Shown here: positions 18,838-28,537 of the stretch, one piece after another
Layout: every line of letters starts with the position of its first letter
Numbering within the stretch: the first letter of the stretch is position 1
Assembly: GCF_900177535.1 (NCBI RefSeq)
Contig: NZ_FXAJ01000003.1
Span: forward strand, 62,001-126,000
Reading direction: 5' to 3'
Source: Priestia filamentosa
Lineage (GTDB): Bacteria; Bacillota; Bacilli; Bacillales; Bacillaceae_H
Length of the DNA stretch: 64,000 nt
The notes under the pieces: model-generated
Told to the model about the DNA's origin: nothing
Database searches by the model: none
What the model saw: the letters and a program-made list of their open reading frames with translations, nothing else
Program-made: the position numbers and the translations under genes

Positions 18838-19884
18838 TTATAAGCTTTTTGTTGTAAATAAGTCAGGGATTTTATCGAATTCAGTTCCATGTATAATACC
18901 TTGTTCTGTAATAATACCTGAGATAAGTTCTGCAGGAGTCACATCAAAAGCAGGATTATAAACAGATGTGTTTTTAGGTGCAACCCACTCATGTCCTACT
19001 TTAAGTATTTCTTCCTCTTTTCGTTCTTCAATTGGAATTTCATCTCCATTTTTAAGAGAAATATCGAACGTTGATAAAGGAGCCGCAACATAAAATGGAA
19101 TTCCATGCTGTTTTGCCAAAATAGCTAATCCATAGGTTCCAATCTTATTAGCTGTATCTCCATTTGCAGAAATGCGGTCGGCTCCAACAATAACAGCGTC
19201 GACTTTCTTTTTTTTCATTGTATGTGCAGCCATGCTATCAGTAATTAATGTAACATTTACCCCGCTTTGTAACAGTTCCCACGTTGTTAATCGTGCACCT
19301 TGTAAGAGAGGGCGAGTTTCACAAGCAAATACATGGATAGGGAAGTCAACTTCTGCTGCGAGATGGAAAGGAGCTAACGCTGTACCATAATAAGCGGTGG
19401 CAATTGATCCTGCGTTACAGATGGTCATTACAGAATCATTCTTATTAAAAAGTGACAAAGCATGCTGTCCAATGTTATAACAGATATTTTCATCCTCAAC
19501 GCTAATCAAAATAGCCTCATGAACAAGATTTGTTTTTGCTTCATTGACAGAAGCTGCATGCTCAATTTTATTTTGTAAACGATGAAGGGCCCATGTTAAA
19601 TTAACGGCCGTTGGGCGAGAAGAAGCAAGGTATAAGCTTTTTTCACGAATATGTGTATGAAATTCTTGTAAGTCCTCTCCTTCAAATTTTGATCCAGCTA
19701 GGGCTAATCCAAAAGCAGCGGCAATTCCAATTGCTGGTGCTCCACGTACTTTTAAAGTTTTAATAGCATCCCATACATCTTCAATTGTTTCTAAAGTTAG
19801 AAATTCAACAGAATTGGGAATAAGTTGTTGATTTAAAATTTTAATAGAATCCTCTTTCCATTCTACCGATCTCGGTATGGCCAT
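18838..19884 (-). CDS. mtnA: S-methyl-5-thioribose-1-phosphate isomerase
   Basis: This enzyme isomerises methylthioribose-1-phosphate to methylthioribulose-1-phosphate in methionine salvage. The 348-residue protein starts [20 protein letters not shown] and contains [19 protein letters not shown]. The catalytic Cys region [17 protein letters not shown] and the Asp region [17 protein letters not shown] are both intact. I choose ATG 19884, which has AAAGGATG just upstream; an extended frame to 19917 would overlap mtnK. It is the second gene after mtnK, downstream of a SAM riboswitch. Confidence 0.94.
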   Translation of the reverse strand: MAIPRSVEWKEDSIKILNQQLIPNSVEFLTLETIEDVWDAIKTLKVRGAPAIGIAAAFGLALAGSKFEGEDLQEFHTHIREKSLYLASSRPTAVNLTWALHRLQNKIEHAASVNEAKTNLVHEAILISVEDENICYNIGQHALSLFNKNDSVMTICNAGSIATAYYGTALAPFHLAAEVDFPIHVFACETRPLLQGARLTTWELLQSGVNVTLITDSMAAHTMKKKKVDAVIVGADRISANGDTANKIGTYGLAILAKQHGIPFYVAAPLSTFDISLKNGDEIPIEERKEEEILKVGHEWVAPKNTSVYNPAFDVTPAELISGIITEQGIIHGTEFDKIPDLFTTKSL

Positions 19885-19900
19885 TTTTCTTTCATCCTTT

Positions 19901-21112
19901 CTAAACAGTTCTAGCATTATTTCCTAAAAATTCATTATTTTCAATATAAAACTCATGCAAGTCTTGAACATTTTTAATCTCTACTCGATTTAAAATAAGA
20001 GATCTTCCTATATCTAAAGCAATCTCTTTTGTACGAATACGAAGCTCACTTTCTTCAATCGTATCAAGATCTGCTACATGAGCAAGCCCAATTGTTCGGC
20101 GGATCATTTCACATCCTGCAAAACCTAATGCATCTTGCCAAACGGTGCGGAGTGTATAGTCAAGATAGCCGTTAACTTGTAGAAAAGGATTGTTTTTATC
20201 CTCTTTCCAAAGAGACGTAAATACAGAGGAAAAAGTTTCCCATGTATCATGAATAAAGCCAAAAAGCTCAGTTTGAGCTGGAGGACGACGGAGGGCATTA
20301 AACAATAAATTTGCGATAAAATGACCTAAGTCAAAACCAAAAGGGCCATAAAAAGCAAATTCAGGATCGATAATTTTTGTTTCATGCTCGCTAGCAAAAA
20401 TACTTCCTGTATGTAAATCACCATGAATAAGGGCATCGCCGTTTGTTAAAAACAGCCTCTTCAATTTAGCTACTTCAAGCTTAAGTTCATCTTCTTTCCA
20501 AAGTTGTTCTACTTTTTCTGATAGTTCCGGTTCAAAATCATTTGTATCATGATCAAAGAATGGGTCTGTAAAAACGAGGTCTTCTGTTATTTTACAAAGC
20601 TCAGGGTTTGAAAATTGCTGTGCTTTTTCTTTCTTTTCAGTTGGACTTAGTCCTAAATCAGATGTTTTAAAGAGAATGTGAGCTAAAAAGGTGCCAATAT
20701 CTTTTCCTAAATTCGGATAAGAGTCACCTTTAATAAGTCCTGTTCTGGCAATGGAAAGATGCGATAAATCCTCCATAATTGTTAGTGCGAGCGTCTCATT
20801 ACTGTACAACACCTCAGGAACAAGGTGAGGGGTGAATTTTGCAAATTGCAACAAAGCTTCGCTTTCAATTTTGGCTCGCTTCAGCGTTAATGGCCAGCTT
20901 TCTCCCACAACTTTAGCGTATGGTAAAGCTTGCTTTACAATCCATTTTTTCGTGCTGCCTTGAGTGCTCATTTGAAAAACAAGGTTAAGGTTCCCATCGC
21001 CAATTTCACGGCATGTTACATGTTCATCTTCAGCAAAAAAATGAAGTTTTTTTAAAAGGGATATAGCGCTTTCTTCTGTTAACGGTTTATAAACATCAAA
21101 TTGAAAAGTCAT
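19901..21112 (-). CDS. mtnK: S-methyl-5-thioribose kinase
   Basis: This kinase phosphorylates methylthioribose (from methylthioadenosine) to methylthioribose-1-phosphate, feeding MtnA. The 403-residue protein has an aminoglycoside-phosphotransferase-like fold. The nucleotide loop includes [10 protein letters not shown] and WIVKQALPY, the catalytic loop is [12 protein letters not shown] and the metal site is [24 protein letters not shown] precedes the ATG. A SAM-I riboswitch and a consensus promoter lie upstream. The B. subtilis mtnU gene, which I recall next to mtnK, is not present between mtnK and mtnE. Confidence 0.94.
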   Translation of the reverse strand: MTFQFDVYKPLTEESAISLLKKLHFFAEDEHVTCREIGDGNLNLVFQMSTQGSTKKWIVKQALPYAKVVGESWPLTLKRAKIESEALLQFAKFTPHLVPEVLYSNETLALTIMEDLSHLSIARTGLIKGDSYPNLGKDIGTFLAHILFKTSDLGLSPTEKKEKAQQFSNPELCKITEDLVFTDPFFDHDTNDFEPELSEKVEQLWKEDELKLEVAKLKRLFLTNGDALIHGDLHTGSIFASEHETKIIDPEFAFYGPFGFDLGHFIANLLFNALRRPPAQTELFGFIHDTWETFSSVFTSLWKEDKNNPFLQVNGYLDYTLRTVWQDALGFAGCEMIRRTIGLAHVADLDTIEESELRIRTKEIALDIGRSLILNRVEIKNVQDLHEFYIENNEFLGNNARTV

Positions 21113-21192
21113 AAGAGAAGTAAACCTCCAAAATAGATTTGTTTAATCGGAATTAAGAAGTGAAAGGGAGTAGGGGTGCTTATTCAACAATG

Positions 21193-21377
21193 AAAAAGCC
21201 CCTTTCCTTTATGAAAGAGGCTTGAAGATATGGTCAAACCTCTTATCTTTCAGAAAGGATATTCTTTCTGTTGGAAGTAGCACCGTGCCACTTTTGCGTT
21301 CATTTTACACATAATGAACAAATGGTCGGTTGCTGGGCGTCAAAGGGCCAATTCCCTCAGCCAACTCTTGATAAGAG
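21193..21377 (-). promoter_or_regulatory. SAM-I riboswitch (S box) before mtnKA
   Basis: On the reverse strand the leader opens with CTCTTATCAAGAG (about 21377-21366) and has the S-box core GGGAATTGGCCC, CCCAGCAACC and GGTGCTACTTCC. It closes with GAAAGATAAGAG. A terminator of AAGCCTCTTTC/GAAAGGGGCTTTTT type (21224-21193) follows. SAM binding should stop transcription before mtnK. Confidence 0.93.
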
Positions 21378-21423
21378 TATATGTGATTTTAAATTGGAAA
21401 TGAAATAACACTGTTTGAAAAGT

Positions 21424-21452
21424 ATACTAGCAACGATTGTAGATTTTGTCAA
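21424..21452 (-). promoter_or_regulatory. mtnKA promoter
   Basis: TTGACA (21452-21447), 17 bases and TAGTAT (21429-21424) form a strong SigA promoter about 45 bases before the S box. Confidence 0.75.
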
Positions 21453-21582
21453 CACGTAAATTTAAAATTAGGTTGTTTGTTTAGAGCGAGAAAAACTTTT
21501 CTTTTTTCATCTTTACAGAAATGAAAGAAGCATATATCATGAATCATTAGAATTTGTAGAATTTTTCGAGAGGTTGTTTATG

Positions 21583-22755
21583 ATGAAAATATTTCAGCAG
21601 TCAGATCGTTTAAAAGGTTTACCAGAACAGTTTTTTGCTTCTCTTGTTAAAAAAGTAGCAAAAGAGGCAAGTGAAGGACATGACTTAATTAATTTTGGTC
21701 AGGGAAATCCAGATAAGCCGACTCCTGAGCATATTGTAAAGGCGCTTCAAGAAGCAAGTAATAATCCTCACTTTCACGGTTATCCACCTTTTCAAGGCCA
21801 CGGTTTTTTAAAAGAGGCTGCAGCCTCTTTTTATAAACAAGAATATGGAGTAACAATCGATCCAACAAAAGAAGTAGCCATTTTATTTGGCGGAAAAGCA
21901 GGATTGGTTGAAATTCCCCAGTGTTTGCTTAATAAAGGGGATGGTGTCCTTATTCCAGATCCGGGTTATCCGGACTATTTATCAGGGGTTGCGCTAGCTG
22001 GCGCAACATTAACTAAAATGCCTTTAACAGAGCAAAATGATTTTTTACCTGACTATAGTTCGCTGTCAGAGGAAGATAAGCAACGTGCTAAGCTGATGTT
22101 TTTAAACTATCCAAATAATCCCACAGGTGCTGTTGCTTCAAAAGAGTTTTTTGAAGATACGGTGAGCTTTGCCGACAAAAATGATATCTGTGTTGTTCAC
22201 GATTTTGCTTATGGAGCAATCGGATTTGATGGCAAGAAGCCAAGAAGTTTTTTGCAAACTGAAGGAGCAAAAGACGTTGGGATTGAGATTTATACGTTTT
22301 CTAAAACATTTAATATGGCAGGATGGCGCATTGCTTTTGCAGTTGGAAACGAGAGTGTTATTAAAGCAATTGAACTTTTACAAGATCACCTTTATGTTAG
22401 TATTTTTAGTCCTATTCAAAAAGCGGCCGAAGTTGCGCTTCTGCATAGTCATAAAAGTGTTCAGGACCTTTTGTCTCTTTATGAGAGAAGACGTGAAGTT
22501 TGGGTAGGAGGATTGCAAAATATCGGATGGGATGTAAAAGCTCCAGCAGGCTCTTTTTTTGCTTGGCTTCGTGTCCCTAAAGGATATACATCAACGGAAT
22601 TTTCCGATCTACTCTTGAAGAAAGCACATGTTGTGGTAGCTCCTGGAATTGGTTTTGGCGAGCATGGCGAAGGATATGTACGAACAGGATTGCTAACAGA
22701 GGAAACGCGAATCCGAGAAGCTATTAAGCGAATTAAGGGATTAGGAATTTTCTAA
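21583..22755 (+). CDS. mtnE: Pyridoxal-phosphate aminotransferase of methionine salvage
   Basis: This enzyme transaminates 2-keto-4-methylthiobutyrate to methionine, the last salvage step. The 390-residue class I aminotransferase has LFGGKAGLVEIPQCLLNKGD, the substrate and cofactor region FLNYPNNPTGAVAS, DFAYGAIGFDG and the PLP lysine in YTFSKTFNMAGWR. GAGAGG stands 9 bases before ATG 21583; ATG 21580 is equally in frame. It is monocistronic, with no S box in its own short leader, and lies divergent to mtnK. Confidence 0.9.
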   Translation: MKIFQQSDRLKGLPEQFFASLVKKVAKEASEGHDLINFGQGNPDKPTPEHIVKALQEASNNPHFHGYPPFQGHGFLKEAAASFYKQEYGVTIDPTKEVAILFGGKAGLVEIPQCLLNKGDGVLIPDPGYPDYLSGVALAGATLTKMPLTEQNDFLPDYSSLSEEDKQRAKLMFLNYPNNPTGAVASKEFFEDTVSFADKNDICVVHDFAYGAIGFDGKKPRSFLQTEGAKDVGIEIYTFSKTFNMAGWRIAFAVGNESVIKAIELLQDHLYVSIFSPIQKAAEVALLHSHKSVQDLLSLYERRREVWVGGLQNIGWDVKAPAGSFFAWLRVPKGYTSTEFSDLLLKKAHVVVAPGIGFGEHGEGYVRTGLLTEETRIREAIKRIKGLGIF

Positions 22756-22761
22756 AAATTA

Positions 22762-22790
22762 TTGACAATCTTTTCTTTGAATGTCATAAT
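22762..22790 (+). promoter_or_regulatory. mtnWXBD promoter
   Basis: TTGACA (22762-22767), a 17-base spacer and CATAAT (22785-22790) precede the S-box leader. Confidence 0.72.
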
Positions 22791-22833
22791 CCAAAGTGAA
22801 TTGACTCATAAACAACTAAACATAAATATAATT

Positions 22834-22980
22834 CTTATCAAGAGTAGGTGGAGGGAATAAGCCCTGTGAAGCCCGGCAACCGGCTATAAAGTACGGTGCT
22901 AAATCTTACAGCAATGCTGAGAGATAAGAGGACCATACAAAACCTCTCTTCAATCAGTGATTGAAGAGAGGTTTTATTTT
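22834..22980 (+). promoter_or_regulatory. SAM-I riboswitch (S box) before mtnWXBD
   Basis: The aptamer runs from CTTATCAAGAG to GAGATAAGAG, with GGTGGAGGGA, GGCAACC and GGTGCTAAATC in order. A perfect terminator of AACCTCTCTTCAAT and ATTGAAGAGAGGTT (22940-22973) with a T-rich tail follows, 28 bases before mtnW. Confidence 0.94.
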
Positions 22981-23001
22981 TACATAAAGAGGTGACGCTA
23001 C

Positions 23002-24219
23002 ATGAGCGAAGTAATTGCAATATATCATAGCATTTTAAAAAATAGAAAAGTCGAAGAACAGGCAGAAAAGATAGCGTTAGGTCTTACTGTTGGTTCATGG
23101 ACAGACTTGCCTCTTTTAGAAAGAGAGCAGTTAAAACAACACAAAGGTCGCGTTGTGTATTCAGAAATCATTGGAGAAGAAGAGGGAGGTTATAAAGCAG
23201 AAATGGCTATTGCTTATCCTTCTGCTAACTTTTCTCATGACATACCAGCTATTTTAACAACAGTTTTTGGAAAACTTTCTTTAGACGGGAAGATTAAACT
23301 TGTTGATCTAAAACTTTCAGAAGAACTAACAAAAGTATTTCCAGGACCTCGCTTTGGCATTGAAGAAATACGTACAAAAATTAATGTGCACAATCGTCCT
23401 CTAGTGATGAGTATTTTTAAAGGTGTGATTGGACGTGACATGTCCTATTTAAAAAATCAGCTGAAAAACCAGGCATTAGGTGGCGTAGATTTAATTAAGG
23501 ATGATGAGATTTTATTTGAAAATAAACTCACACCTTTTGAAAATCGAATTAGTGAAGGGAAGAAAGTACTTGATGATGTTTATGAACAAACAGGGAAAAG
23601 AACGCTTTATGCTGTAAACTTATCTGGTAAAACATTCGAACTAAAAGATAAAGCAAAGCGTGCTAAAGAACTTAGAGCAGATGCTCTTTTGTTTAACGTG
23701 TACTCATATGGCTTAGATGTTTTGCAAGCTCTTCGAGAAGATGAAGAAATCGGGCTGCCAATTATGGCGCACCCAGCGTTCAGTGGTGCAATGACTTCAT
23801 CACCTTTTTACGGAGTAAGTGCTTCATTGCTTTTTGGAAAGCTTAATCGTTTAGCAGGAGCTGATTTCTCCCTTTTTCCTTCCCCATATGGAAGTGTTGC
23901 CCTTGATCATCGTGAGGCAATTAAAACCCATGAATATCTAACAGAAAATAGCTCTTTGAAAAAAGGATGGTCTGTTCCATCAGCTGGGATTCATCCAGGC
24001 CTTGTACCTCTTATTTATGATGATTTTGGAAAAGATACAATCATTAATGCTGGTGGAGGCGTACATGGACACCCAAATGGAGCAGTCGGTGGAGGGAAAG
24101 CGTTCAGAGCAGCCATTGACGCTGCGGTATCTGGAGTAACATTACAAGAAGCTTCAGAAACAAGCGAAGACCTCAAAGAAGCGATTGAGCTTTGGGGAGC
24201 TAAAGAGGTTGTGAAATGA
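23002..24219 (+). CDS. mtnW: 2,3-diketo-5-methylthiopentyl-1-phosphate enolase (RuBisCO-like)
   Basis: This RuBisCO-like enzyme enolises diketomethylthiopentyl-phosphate in methionine salvage. The 405-residue protein has the RuBisCO barrel with [15 protein letters not shown], containing the Lys-Asp-Asp-Glu metal site, then [12 protein letters not shown] and a phosphate-binding [27 protein letters not shown] lies before the ATG. Its stop overlaps the mtnX start (ATGA). It is a member of the form IV family and not a CO2-fixing RuBisCO. Confidence 0.94.
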   Translation: MSEVIAIYHSILKNRKVEEQAEKIALGLTVGSWTDLPLLEREQLKQHKGRVVYSEIIGEEEGGYKAEMAIAYPSANFSHDIPAILTTVFGKLSLDGKIKLVDLKLSEELTKVFPGPRFGIEEIRTKINVHNRPLVMSIFKGVIGRDMSYLKNQLKNQALGGVDLIKDDEILFENKLTPFENRISEGKKVLDDVYEQTGKRTLYAVNLSGKTFELKDKAKRAKELRADALLFNVYSYGLDVLQALREDEEIGLPIMAHPAFSGAMTSSPFYGVSASLLFGKLNRLAGADFSLFPSPYGSVALDHREAIKTHEYLTENSSLKKGWSVPSAGIHPGLVPLIYDDFGKDTIINAGGGVHGHPNGAVGGGKAFRAAIDAAVSGVTLQEASETSEDLKEAIELWGAKEVVK

Positions 24220-24878
24220 AGAATTTGATCTTGTTTTGTGATTTTGATGGAACGGTTACATTTAAAGATAACATTATTGAAATTATGAAAAAATTTGCGC
24301 CGAAAGAATGGGTTTCATTAAAAGATCAAGTGCTTGCTGAAGAAATCCCGATTAAAGATGGAGTTGGAAAGATGTTTAATCTTTTACCATCTTCTCTTAA
24401 AGAAGACATGACAGAGTATGTATTAGAAAATGCGCAGATTCGCAATGGCTTCAGTGAGTTTGTTTTGTATGTGAAAGAACATAACATTCCTCTTTATATC
24501 GTAAGTGGAGGTATTGATTTTTTTGTTCATCCTATTCTCTCTCCTTATATAGAAAAAGATTTTATCTATTGCAATAAAGGAGATTTTAGCGGAGAGAATG
24601 TACAAATTCGCTGGCCACATAGCTGTGATAGTCAGTGCGATAACGGTTGCGGGTGCTGTAAACCATCGCTGTTAAGAACGTTGCAAAAAGATGATGCATT
24701 TACAATTGTTATTGGCGACTCTGTCACAGATTTTCAAGCTGCAAAGCAAGCTGATTTCGTAATTGCTAGAGATTACTTGTTAGAGAAATGTGAAACATTA
24801 AAGCTACCACATGCTTCATTTGACACGTTTTATGATGTTATCTCTGAGATTAAGCGGGTGAGGGAGGAACTAAAATGA
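24216..24878 (+). CDS. mtnX: 2-hydroxy-3-keto-5-methylthiopentenyl-1-phosphate phosphatase
   Basis: This HAD-superfamily phosphatase acts on the product of MtnW. The 220-residue protein begins with the nucleophile motif [16 protein letters not shown]. It has the second motif [11 protein letters not shown] and the C-terminal acidic motif [17 protein letters not shown] Cys-rich insert ([12 protein letters not shown]) is typical of the MtnX subgroup. It overlaps mtnW and mtnB by four bases at each end. Confidence 0.93.
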   Translation: MKNLILFCDFDGTVTFKDNIIEIMKKFAPKEWVSLKDQVLAEEIPIKDGVGKMFNLLPSSLKEDMTEYVLENAQIRNGFSEFVLYVKEHNIPLYIVSGGIDFFVHPILSPYIEKDFIYCNKGDFSGENVQIRWPHSCDSQCDNGCGCCKPSLLRTLQKDDAFTIVIGDSVTDFQAAKQADFVIARDYLLEKCETLKLPHASFDTFYDVISEIKRVREELK

Positions 24879-25507
24879 GTGGGTACGAAGAAAAGTGGCT
24901 TGAATTAGCTGATATCAAGGATGAATTGGCAGAAAGAGACTGGTTTTTCGGCACAAGCGGTAACTTATCAATTAGAGTAACAGAAAGTCCTACAACATTT
25001 CTTGTTACAGCAAGCGGAAAAGATAAGCGCAAACGTACAAATGAAGACTTTTTACTTGTAGATCAACATGGGCTTTCTGTAGAAGAAACAGGGCTTAAAC
25101 CTTCTGCAGAAACTGTTCTCCATACGGCTATTTATGAGAAAACGAAAGCAGGATGCGTTTTGCATGTGCATACAGTTGATAACAACGTTGTTTCAGAACT
25201 TTATGGTGATCAGGGGAAAGTTGTGTTTACAAAGCAGGAGATTATTAAAGCATTAGGACTTTGGGAAGAAGATGCGAAAGTAGAGATTCCAATCATCCCA
25301 AATTTTGCGGATTTACAAAAACTTGGAGATGTATTTGAAAAGCATATTAAGGAAGATACAGGAGCTGTATTAATTCGCAATCACGGAATCACAGTATGGG
25401 GGAAAACTGCTTTTGAAGCTAAACGTCATTTAGAAGCATATGAGTTTTTATGTAGCTATTTATTAAAGCTTAAGCTTTTTGCAAAACAGATAGAGTTTAC
25501 AAACTAA
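24875..25507 (+). CDS. mtnB: Methylthioribulose-1-phosphate dehydratase
   Basis: This zinc-dependent class II aldolase-fold enzyme dehydrates methylthioribulose-1-phosphate to the substrate of MtnW. The 210-residue protein shows the substrate and phosphate loops ([15 protein letters not shown]-like [10 protein letters not shown]). The metal ligands appear in [11 protein letters not shown] and in [10 protein letters not shown]. The order mtnW-X-B-D places it inside one coupled operon, although it acts before MtnW in the pathway. Confidence 0.93.
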   Translation: MSGYEEKWLELADIKDELAERDWFFGTSGNLSIRVTESPTTFLVTASGKDKRKRTNEDFLLVDQHGLSVEETGLKPSAETVLHTAIYEKTKAGCVLHVHTVDNNVVSELYGDQGKVVFTKQEIIKALGLWEEDAKVEIPIIPNFADLQKLGDVFEKHIKEDTGAVLIRNHGITVWGKTAFEAKRHLEAYEFLCSYLLKLKLFAKQIEFTN

Positions 25508-25519
25508 GGAGGAGAAAAC

Positions 25520-26044
25520 ATGGCAAACATTCGTTTACATAAAACAAATGAGCGTGTTGAAAATCAAGAGGAAGTTGCGGTATTTTTACAAAGTCAAGAA
25601 GTAATCTATGAGAATTGGGATATTTCAAAGTTACCTATTCACCTGCAAGAGAATTATCGTTTAAAAGAAGAAGAAAAAGAAGAGATTTTAGCAACATTTA
25701 AAGAAGAGATTGCAGACATCTCGGCTCGTCGTGGCTATAAAGCTCAGGATGTTATTTCTTTATCTGCTGCCACTCCAAATCTAGATGAACTGCTAAATAA
25801 CTTTCAGCGTGAACACCATCATACAGATGATGAAGTTCGATTTATTGTAAGTGGACACGGCATTTTTGTTATCCAAGGAAAAGATGGCCACTTTTTCGAT
25901 GTTGAGCTTGAACCTGGCGATCTTATTTCCGTTCCTGAAAATATTCAGCATTACTTTACACTTATGGATGACAGAAAAGTTGTTGCAATCCGTATTTTTG
26001 TTACAACAGAAGGATGGGTACCAATCTACGCTGATACTAAATAA
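25520..26044 (+). CDS. mtnD: Acireductone dioxygenase
   Basis: This cupin metalloenzyme oxidises the acireductone to 2-keto-4-methylthiobutyrate and formate when iron-bound. The 174-residue protein contains the cupin motif REHHHTDDEVRFIVSGHG with its His, His and Glu ligands, and a C-terminal His in ENIQHYF. AGGAGG precedes the ATG. It is the last gene of the operon and is followed by a strong terminator. Confidence 0.94.
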   Translation: MANIRLHKTNERVENQEEVAVFLQSQEVIYENWDISKLPIHLQENYRLKEEEKEEILATFKEEIADISARRGYKAQDVISLSAATPNLDELLNNFQREHHHTDDEVRFIVSGHGIFVIQGKDGHFFDVELEPGDLISVPENIQHYFTLMDDRKVVAIRIFVTTEGWVPIYADTK

Positions 26045-26055
26045 TATACTCTTAA

Positions 26056-26095
26056 GGAAATGATTTCTGCAAAAATGCAGAAATCATTTTTTATT
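26056..26095 (+). terminator. mtnWXBD terminator
   Basis: AAATGATTTCTGC, a 6-base loop and GCAGAAATCATTT followed by TTTATTT. The stem is perfect over 13 pairs. Confidence 0.9.
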
Positions 26096-26413
26096 TAAGT
26101 AGGCACACTTTCCTATATAATATATTTATGTTTAGGCGGTATTTTGTGGGGTATTGTTCCAATAAATACTATCATTTTACAAAATCAAAATATACTGTTA
26201 ATCTAAACAAAAGAATATAGCTATACTCTTAGTAGCTTTTCATATACGTCTTTTTGTATATCACATCTATGCTGTAACATTATGTGAATCATGTTATTTA
26301 CGACATTTGTTTTACAAAGCTGTTAAGAAGTAATGAAAAAGTTTTTTTTCTTATTGCAAACCTGTTTACAATTTTAGTAGAATTTGTAATGAAGCATAAG
26401 GGGGTTACTTTTA
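26096..26413. other. AT-rich intergenic region
   Basis: About 320 bases without a convincing gene. The only element I can support is the promoter at 26354-26383 near the right end. Confidence 0.6.
26354..26383 (+). promoter_or_regulatory. Probable promoter of the spo0E-like gene
   Basis: TTGCAA (26354-26359), an 18-base spacer and TAGAAT (26378-26383) lie 30 bases before the gene start. Confidence 0.55.
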
Positions 26414-26668
26414 ATGGCAAGGGAGGATAAAATGTTGCAAACGTATAGTGATGGTAAAGCAGAGGCACTGCTGGGCGAAATTTTACACAAAAGACAAGAG
26501 ATGTGTAAACTTGCTGAGCAAAAAGGTTATACACATAAAGATACCATTTTCTGCAGCCAAGAATTGGACGAGCTATTAAATAGATATCAGCGATGTCTTG
26601 AACAAAAGCAGGAAGACAAGAGGCCTTTCTTTACTATTTTACCAACGTCACTTGCTTTTTCTAAATAA
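26414..26668 (+). CDS. Spo0E-family aspartyl-phosphate phosphatase
   Basis: Proteins of this family dephosphorylate Spo0A~P and delay sporulation. The 84-residue product has a two-helix hairpin with a signature-like segment FCSQELDELLNRYQRCLE, carrying the SQELD motif, after HKRQEMCKLAEQKGYTHKDT. Two starts are credible: ATG 26414 behind AAGGGGG, and ATG 26432 behind GGGAGG. Its place near kinE and kinD resembles spo0E in B. subtilis, but paralogues exist, so I do not assign the symbol. Confidence 0.8.
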   Translation: MAREDKMLQTYSDGKAEALLGEILHKRQEMCKLAEQKGYTHKDTIFCSQELDELLNRYQRCLEQKQEDKRPFFTILPTSLAFSK

Positions 26669-26775
26669 ATGATTTGTTTTATCGTTTTTCAACATAGAGA
26701 AGAGAAAAGCTTAACAACTAAGAGTTTATGATTATTATAGAATATACTGAGAACATTTGTATAAAAAATGTATAT

Positions 26776-26817
26776 AAAAAGCCTGATTGAATGGATCGTA
26801 ATTCAATCAGGCTTTTT
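26776..26817. terminator. Bidirectional terminator
   Basis: AAAAAGCCTGATTGAAT, an 8-base loop and ATTCAATCAGGCTTTTT. It lies between the convergent spo0E-like gene and the ZIP transporter gene. Confidence 0.9.
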
Positions 26818-26822
26818 ATAAT

Positions 26823-27554
26823 TTAAAACAAATTGATGAGCAGAATCATGGAAAGAACACCAATAATAAAAGAATGAGTGGATGTCTGTTCATTCCCATC
26901 TCCATGACTTTCTGGAATCAGTTCTTTATAAATGATATAAAGCATCGCTCCTGCTGCAAAAGCAAGGCCATAGGAAACAAGAGAATCGAAGAAAGATGTA
27001 AGATAAAAGCCAAGAAGACCCGCAACTATTTCTACAGTACCTGTTAGTGTTGCTATAATAAAAGCTTTGAAACGGTGCATTTTTTGTTGCACTAAAAATA
27101 AAGCAACAAGCAACCCTTCAGGCGCGTTTTGTAACCCGATGGCAAGCGCGATTAAGTTACCTGTATTATCCACATCAGAAGCATAGCTAACTCCAACGGA
27201 AAGACCTTCTGGAATGTTGTGCAAAGTAATCGCTGCAACGATCAGAAAAGCTTTCTCATCAAACTGAATGCCTGTTTTTTGGTGTTCTAAATTAATATGA
27301 GGAATATTCCGTTCAAGTAATGTTAAAGCAAGGGTTCCTAACAATAATCCAATCGTTAAAGGGAAAAGACCGCCTGTTTGTAAAGACTCTGGAATAAGAC
27401 TCATTGTAGCAGCAGCTGTCATAACACCGGCTGTAAAAGCTAATAAAATATCACGCCATTTGTGTGTTAAGAGATGTTGAATAAATAAGATTGGAAGAGC
27501 TCCTAAGCCTGTTGAAAGAGCTGATAAAATGCTCCCGATTAAAACTTCCTTCAT
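26823..27554 (-). CDS. ZIP-family divalent metal transporter
   Basis: This membrane protein of 243 residues has about eight hydrophobic segments. The metal-binding helices show ITLHNIPEGLSVGVSY in helix 4 and LAIGLQNAPEGLLVAL in helix 5, the paired HNxPEG and QNxPEG motifs of ZupT/GufA-like ZIP transporters for zinc and related metals. AGGAGC precedes the ATG. It appears monocistronic. I see no Zur or MntR box in the short leader. Confidence 0.88.
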   Translation of the reverse strand: MKEVLIGSILSALSTGLGALPILFIQHLLTHKWRDILLAFTAGVMTAAATMSLIPESLQTGGLFPLTIGLLLGTLALTLLERNIPHINLEHQKTGIQFDEKAFLIVAAITLHNIPEGLSVGVSYASDVDNTGNLIALAIGLQNAPEGLLVALFLVQQKMHRFKAFIIATLTGTVEIVAGLLGFYLTSFFDSLVSYGLAFAAGAMLYIIYKELIPESHGDGNEQTSTHSFIIGVLSMILLINLF

Positions 27555-27640
27555 AAATGTTTAAGCTCCTTTAATAGTCGTCAATGATCAGAGAGAGTCA
27601 CTTTTTTACCATATGCATAAGAAGGGCTGTCTTGTGCTGT

Positions 27641-27681
27641 AATAATAAGCTATATTCCGTTCAAAGAAGGAATATAGCTTA
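27641..27681 (-). terminator. Hairpin after the DUF4931 gene
   Basis: AAGCTATATTCC and GGAATATAGCTT pair around a 10-base loop just past the DUF4931 stop. On the reverse strand the tail is only TTATTATT, so efficiency is uncertain. Confidence 0.55.
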
Positions 27682-27687
27682 TTTAAG

Positions 27688-28461
27688 TTATTTTTTTTGA
27701 GAAAAGTACAGTTCTTGAACTTGGTGGACGACGTCTGAGAGCTTGTTAGAAACTTGAGCAATATCGTAGCCCATAAAAAGAGGAGATGTTGAAAATCGCG
27801 GTAGAATTTTCACAACAACTTCCTTATTTCGAAGGGGATAGAAAAATAAATTATAACTCGTACAATTTCTATGAAAATGATGTAATACATAGTGAACAGC
27901 CGTTTGTAGCAAATCAGCAAATATTGTTTGTTCTCCGTCTTGTTTTAAGTGAACATTAAATTCGAAAAAACCAACTCTTGGGAGAGTAGAAAGATTAAAT
28001 ATTATCCCGTTCTCCTCATGAATAGTTAATCCTTCGAACTGTCGCTCGTCTAATTCTCTATAAGCATCAACATTTTTAAGTCCTACAATTTGCATGTGTG
28101 GATGACGTAAAGAACCTCCAGACATAGGACCATGGTTTTTGAAAAACAGAACAGATTTATATTCGCTATTTTCCTGCATTTCTTTCCACTTTTCCAACGC
28201 AAAATCGATGAGCTTATGAAGGTGTTCTTTTGAATATAAAGAAAGCTCTGAGGTGCATTCATCTGTTTCAATAATGACGGTTTGAAATGCATCTTGTAAA
28301 ACTGGATACTTGTTCTCAAGCCAAATAATGGAGTCTTTTTGGTCCATAATGTGAGTGAGAGCTTCTACATTACAAAACGGACAAGGATTTTGTCTGTTAA
28401 CAATTGTTTCGGGTTTTTGTTTTCCAATAGATGAATCAAAAATAAGATGTGATCGTGTCAT
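27688..28461 (-). CDS. GalT/HIT-like protein, DUF4931 family
   Basis: The 257-residue protein looks like a galactose-1-phosphate uridylyltransferase relative. It has a Cys pair for zinc near the N-terminus (RQNPCPFCNVE), a WLENKYPVL segment as in GalT, and a histidine-triad-like LRHPHMQIVGL. Active GalT enzymes use His-Pro-His with Gln, and HPHMQ retains this arrangement, so a nucleotidyl transfer reaction is plausible. The substrate is unknown. I recall the family as DUF4931. It is close to kinD, but no operon partner points to a role. Confidence 0.75.
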   Translation of the reverse strand: MTRSHLIFDSSIGKQKPETIVNRQNPCPFCNVEALTHIMDQKDSIIWLENKYPVLQDAFQTVIIETDECTSELSLYSKEHLHKLIDFALEKWKEMQENSEYKSVLFFKNHGPMSGGSLRHPHMQIVGLKNVDAYRELDERQFEGLTIHEENGIIFNLSTLPRVGFFEFNVHLKQDGEQTIFADLLQTAVHYVLHHFHRNCTSYNLFFYPLRNKEVVVKILPRFSTSPLFMGYDIAQVSNKLSDVVHQVQELYFSQKK

Positions 28462-28537
28462 ATTTTCACCACTAACCTATACATAGATTTCTTTTATTAT
28501 CGCAAATGAGAGAGTAAAACGAAAGCAACATGAATTT

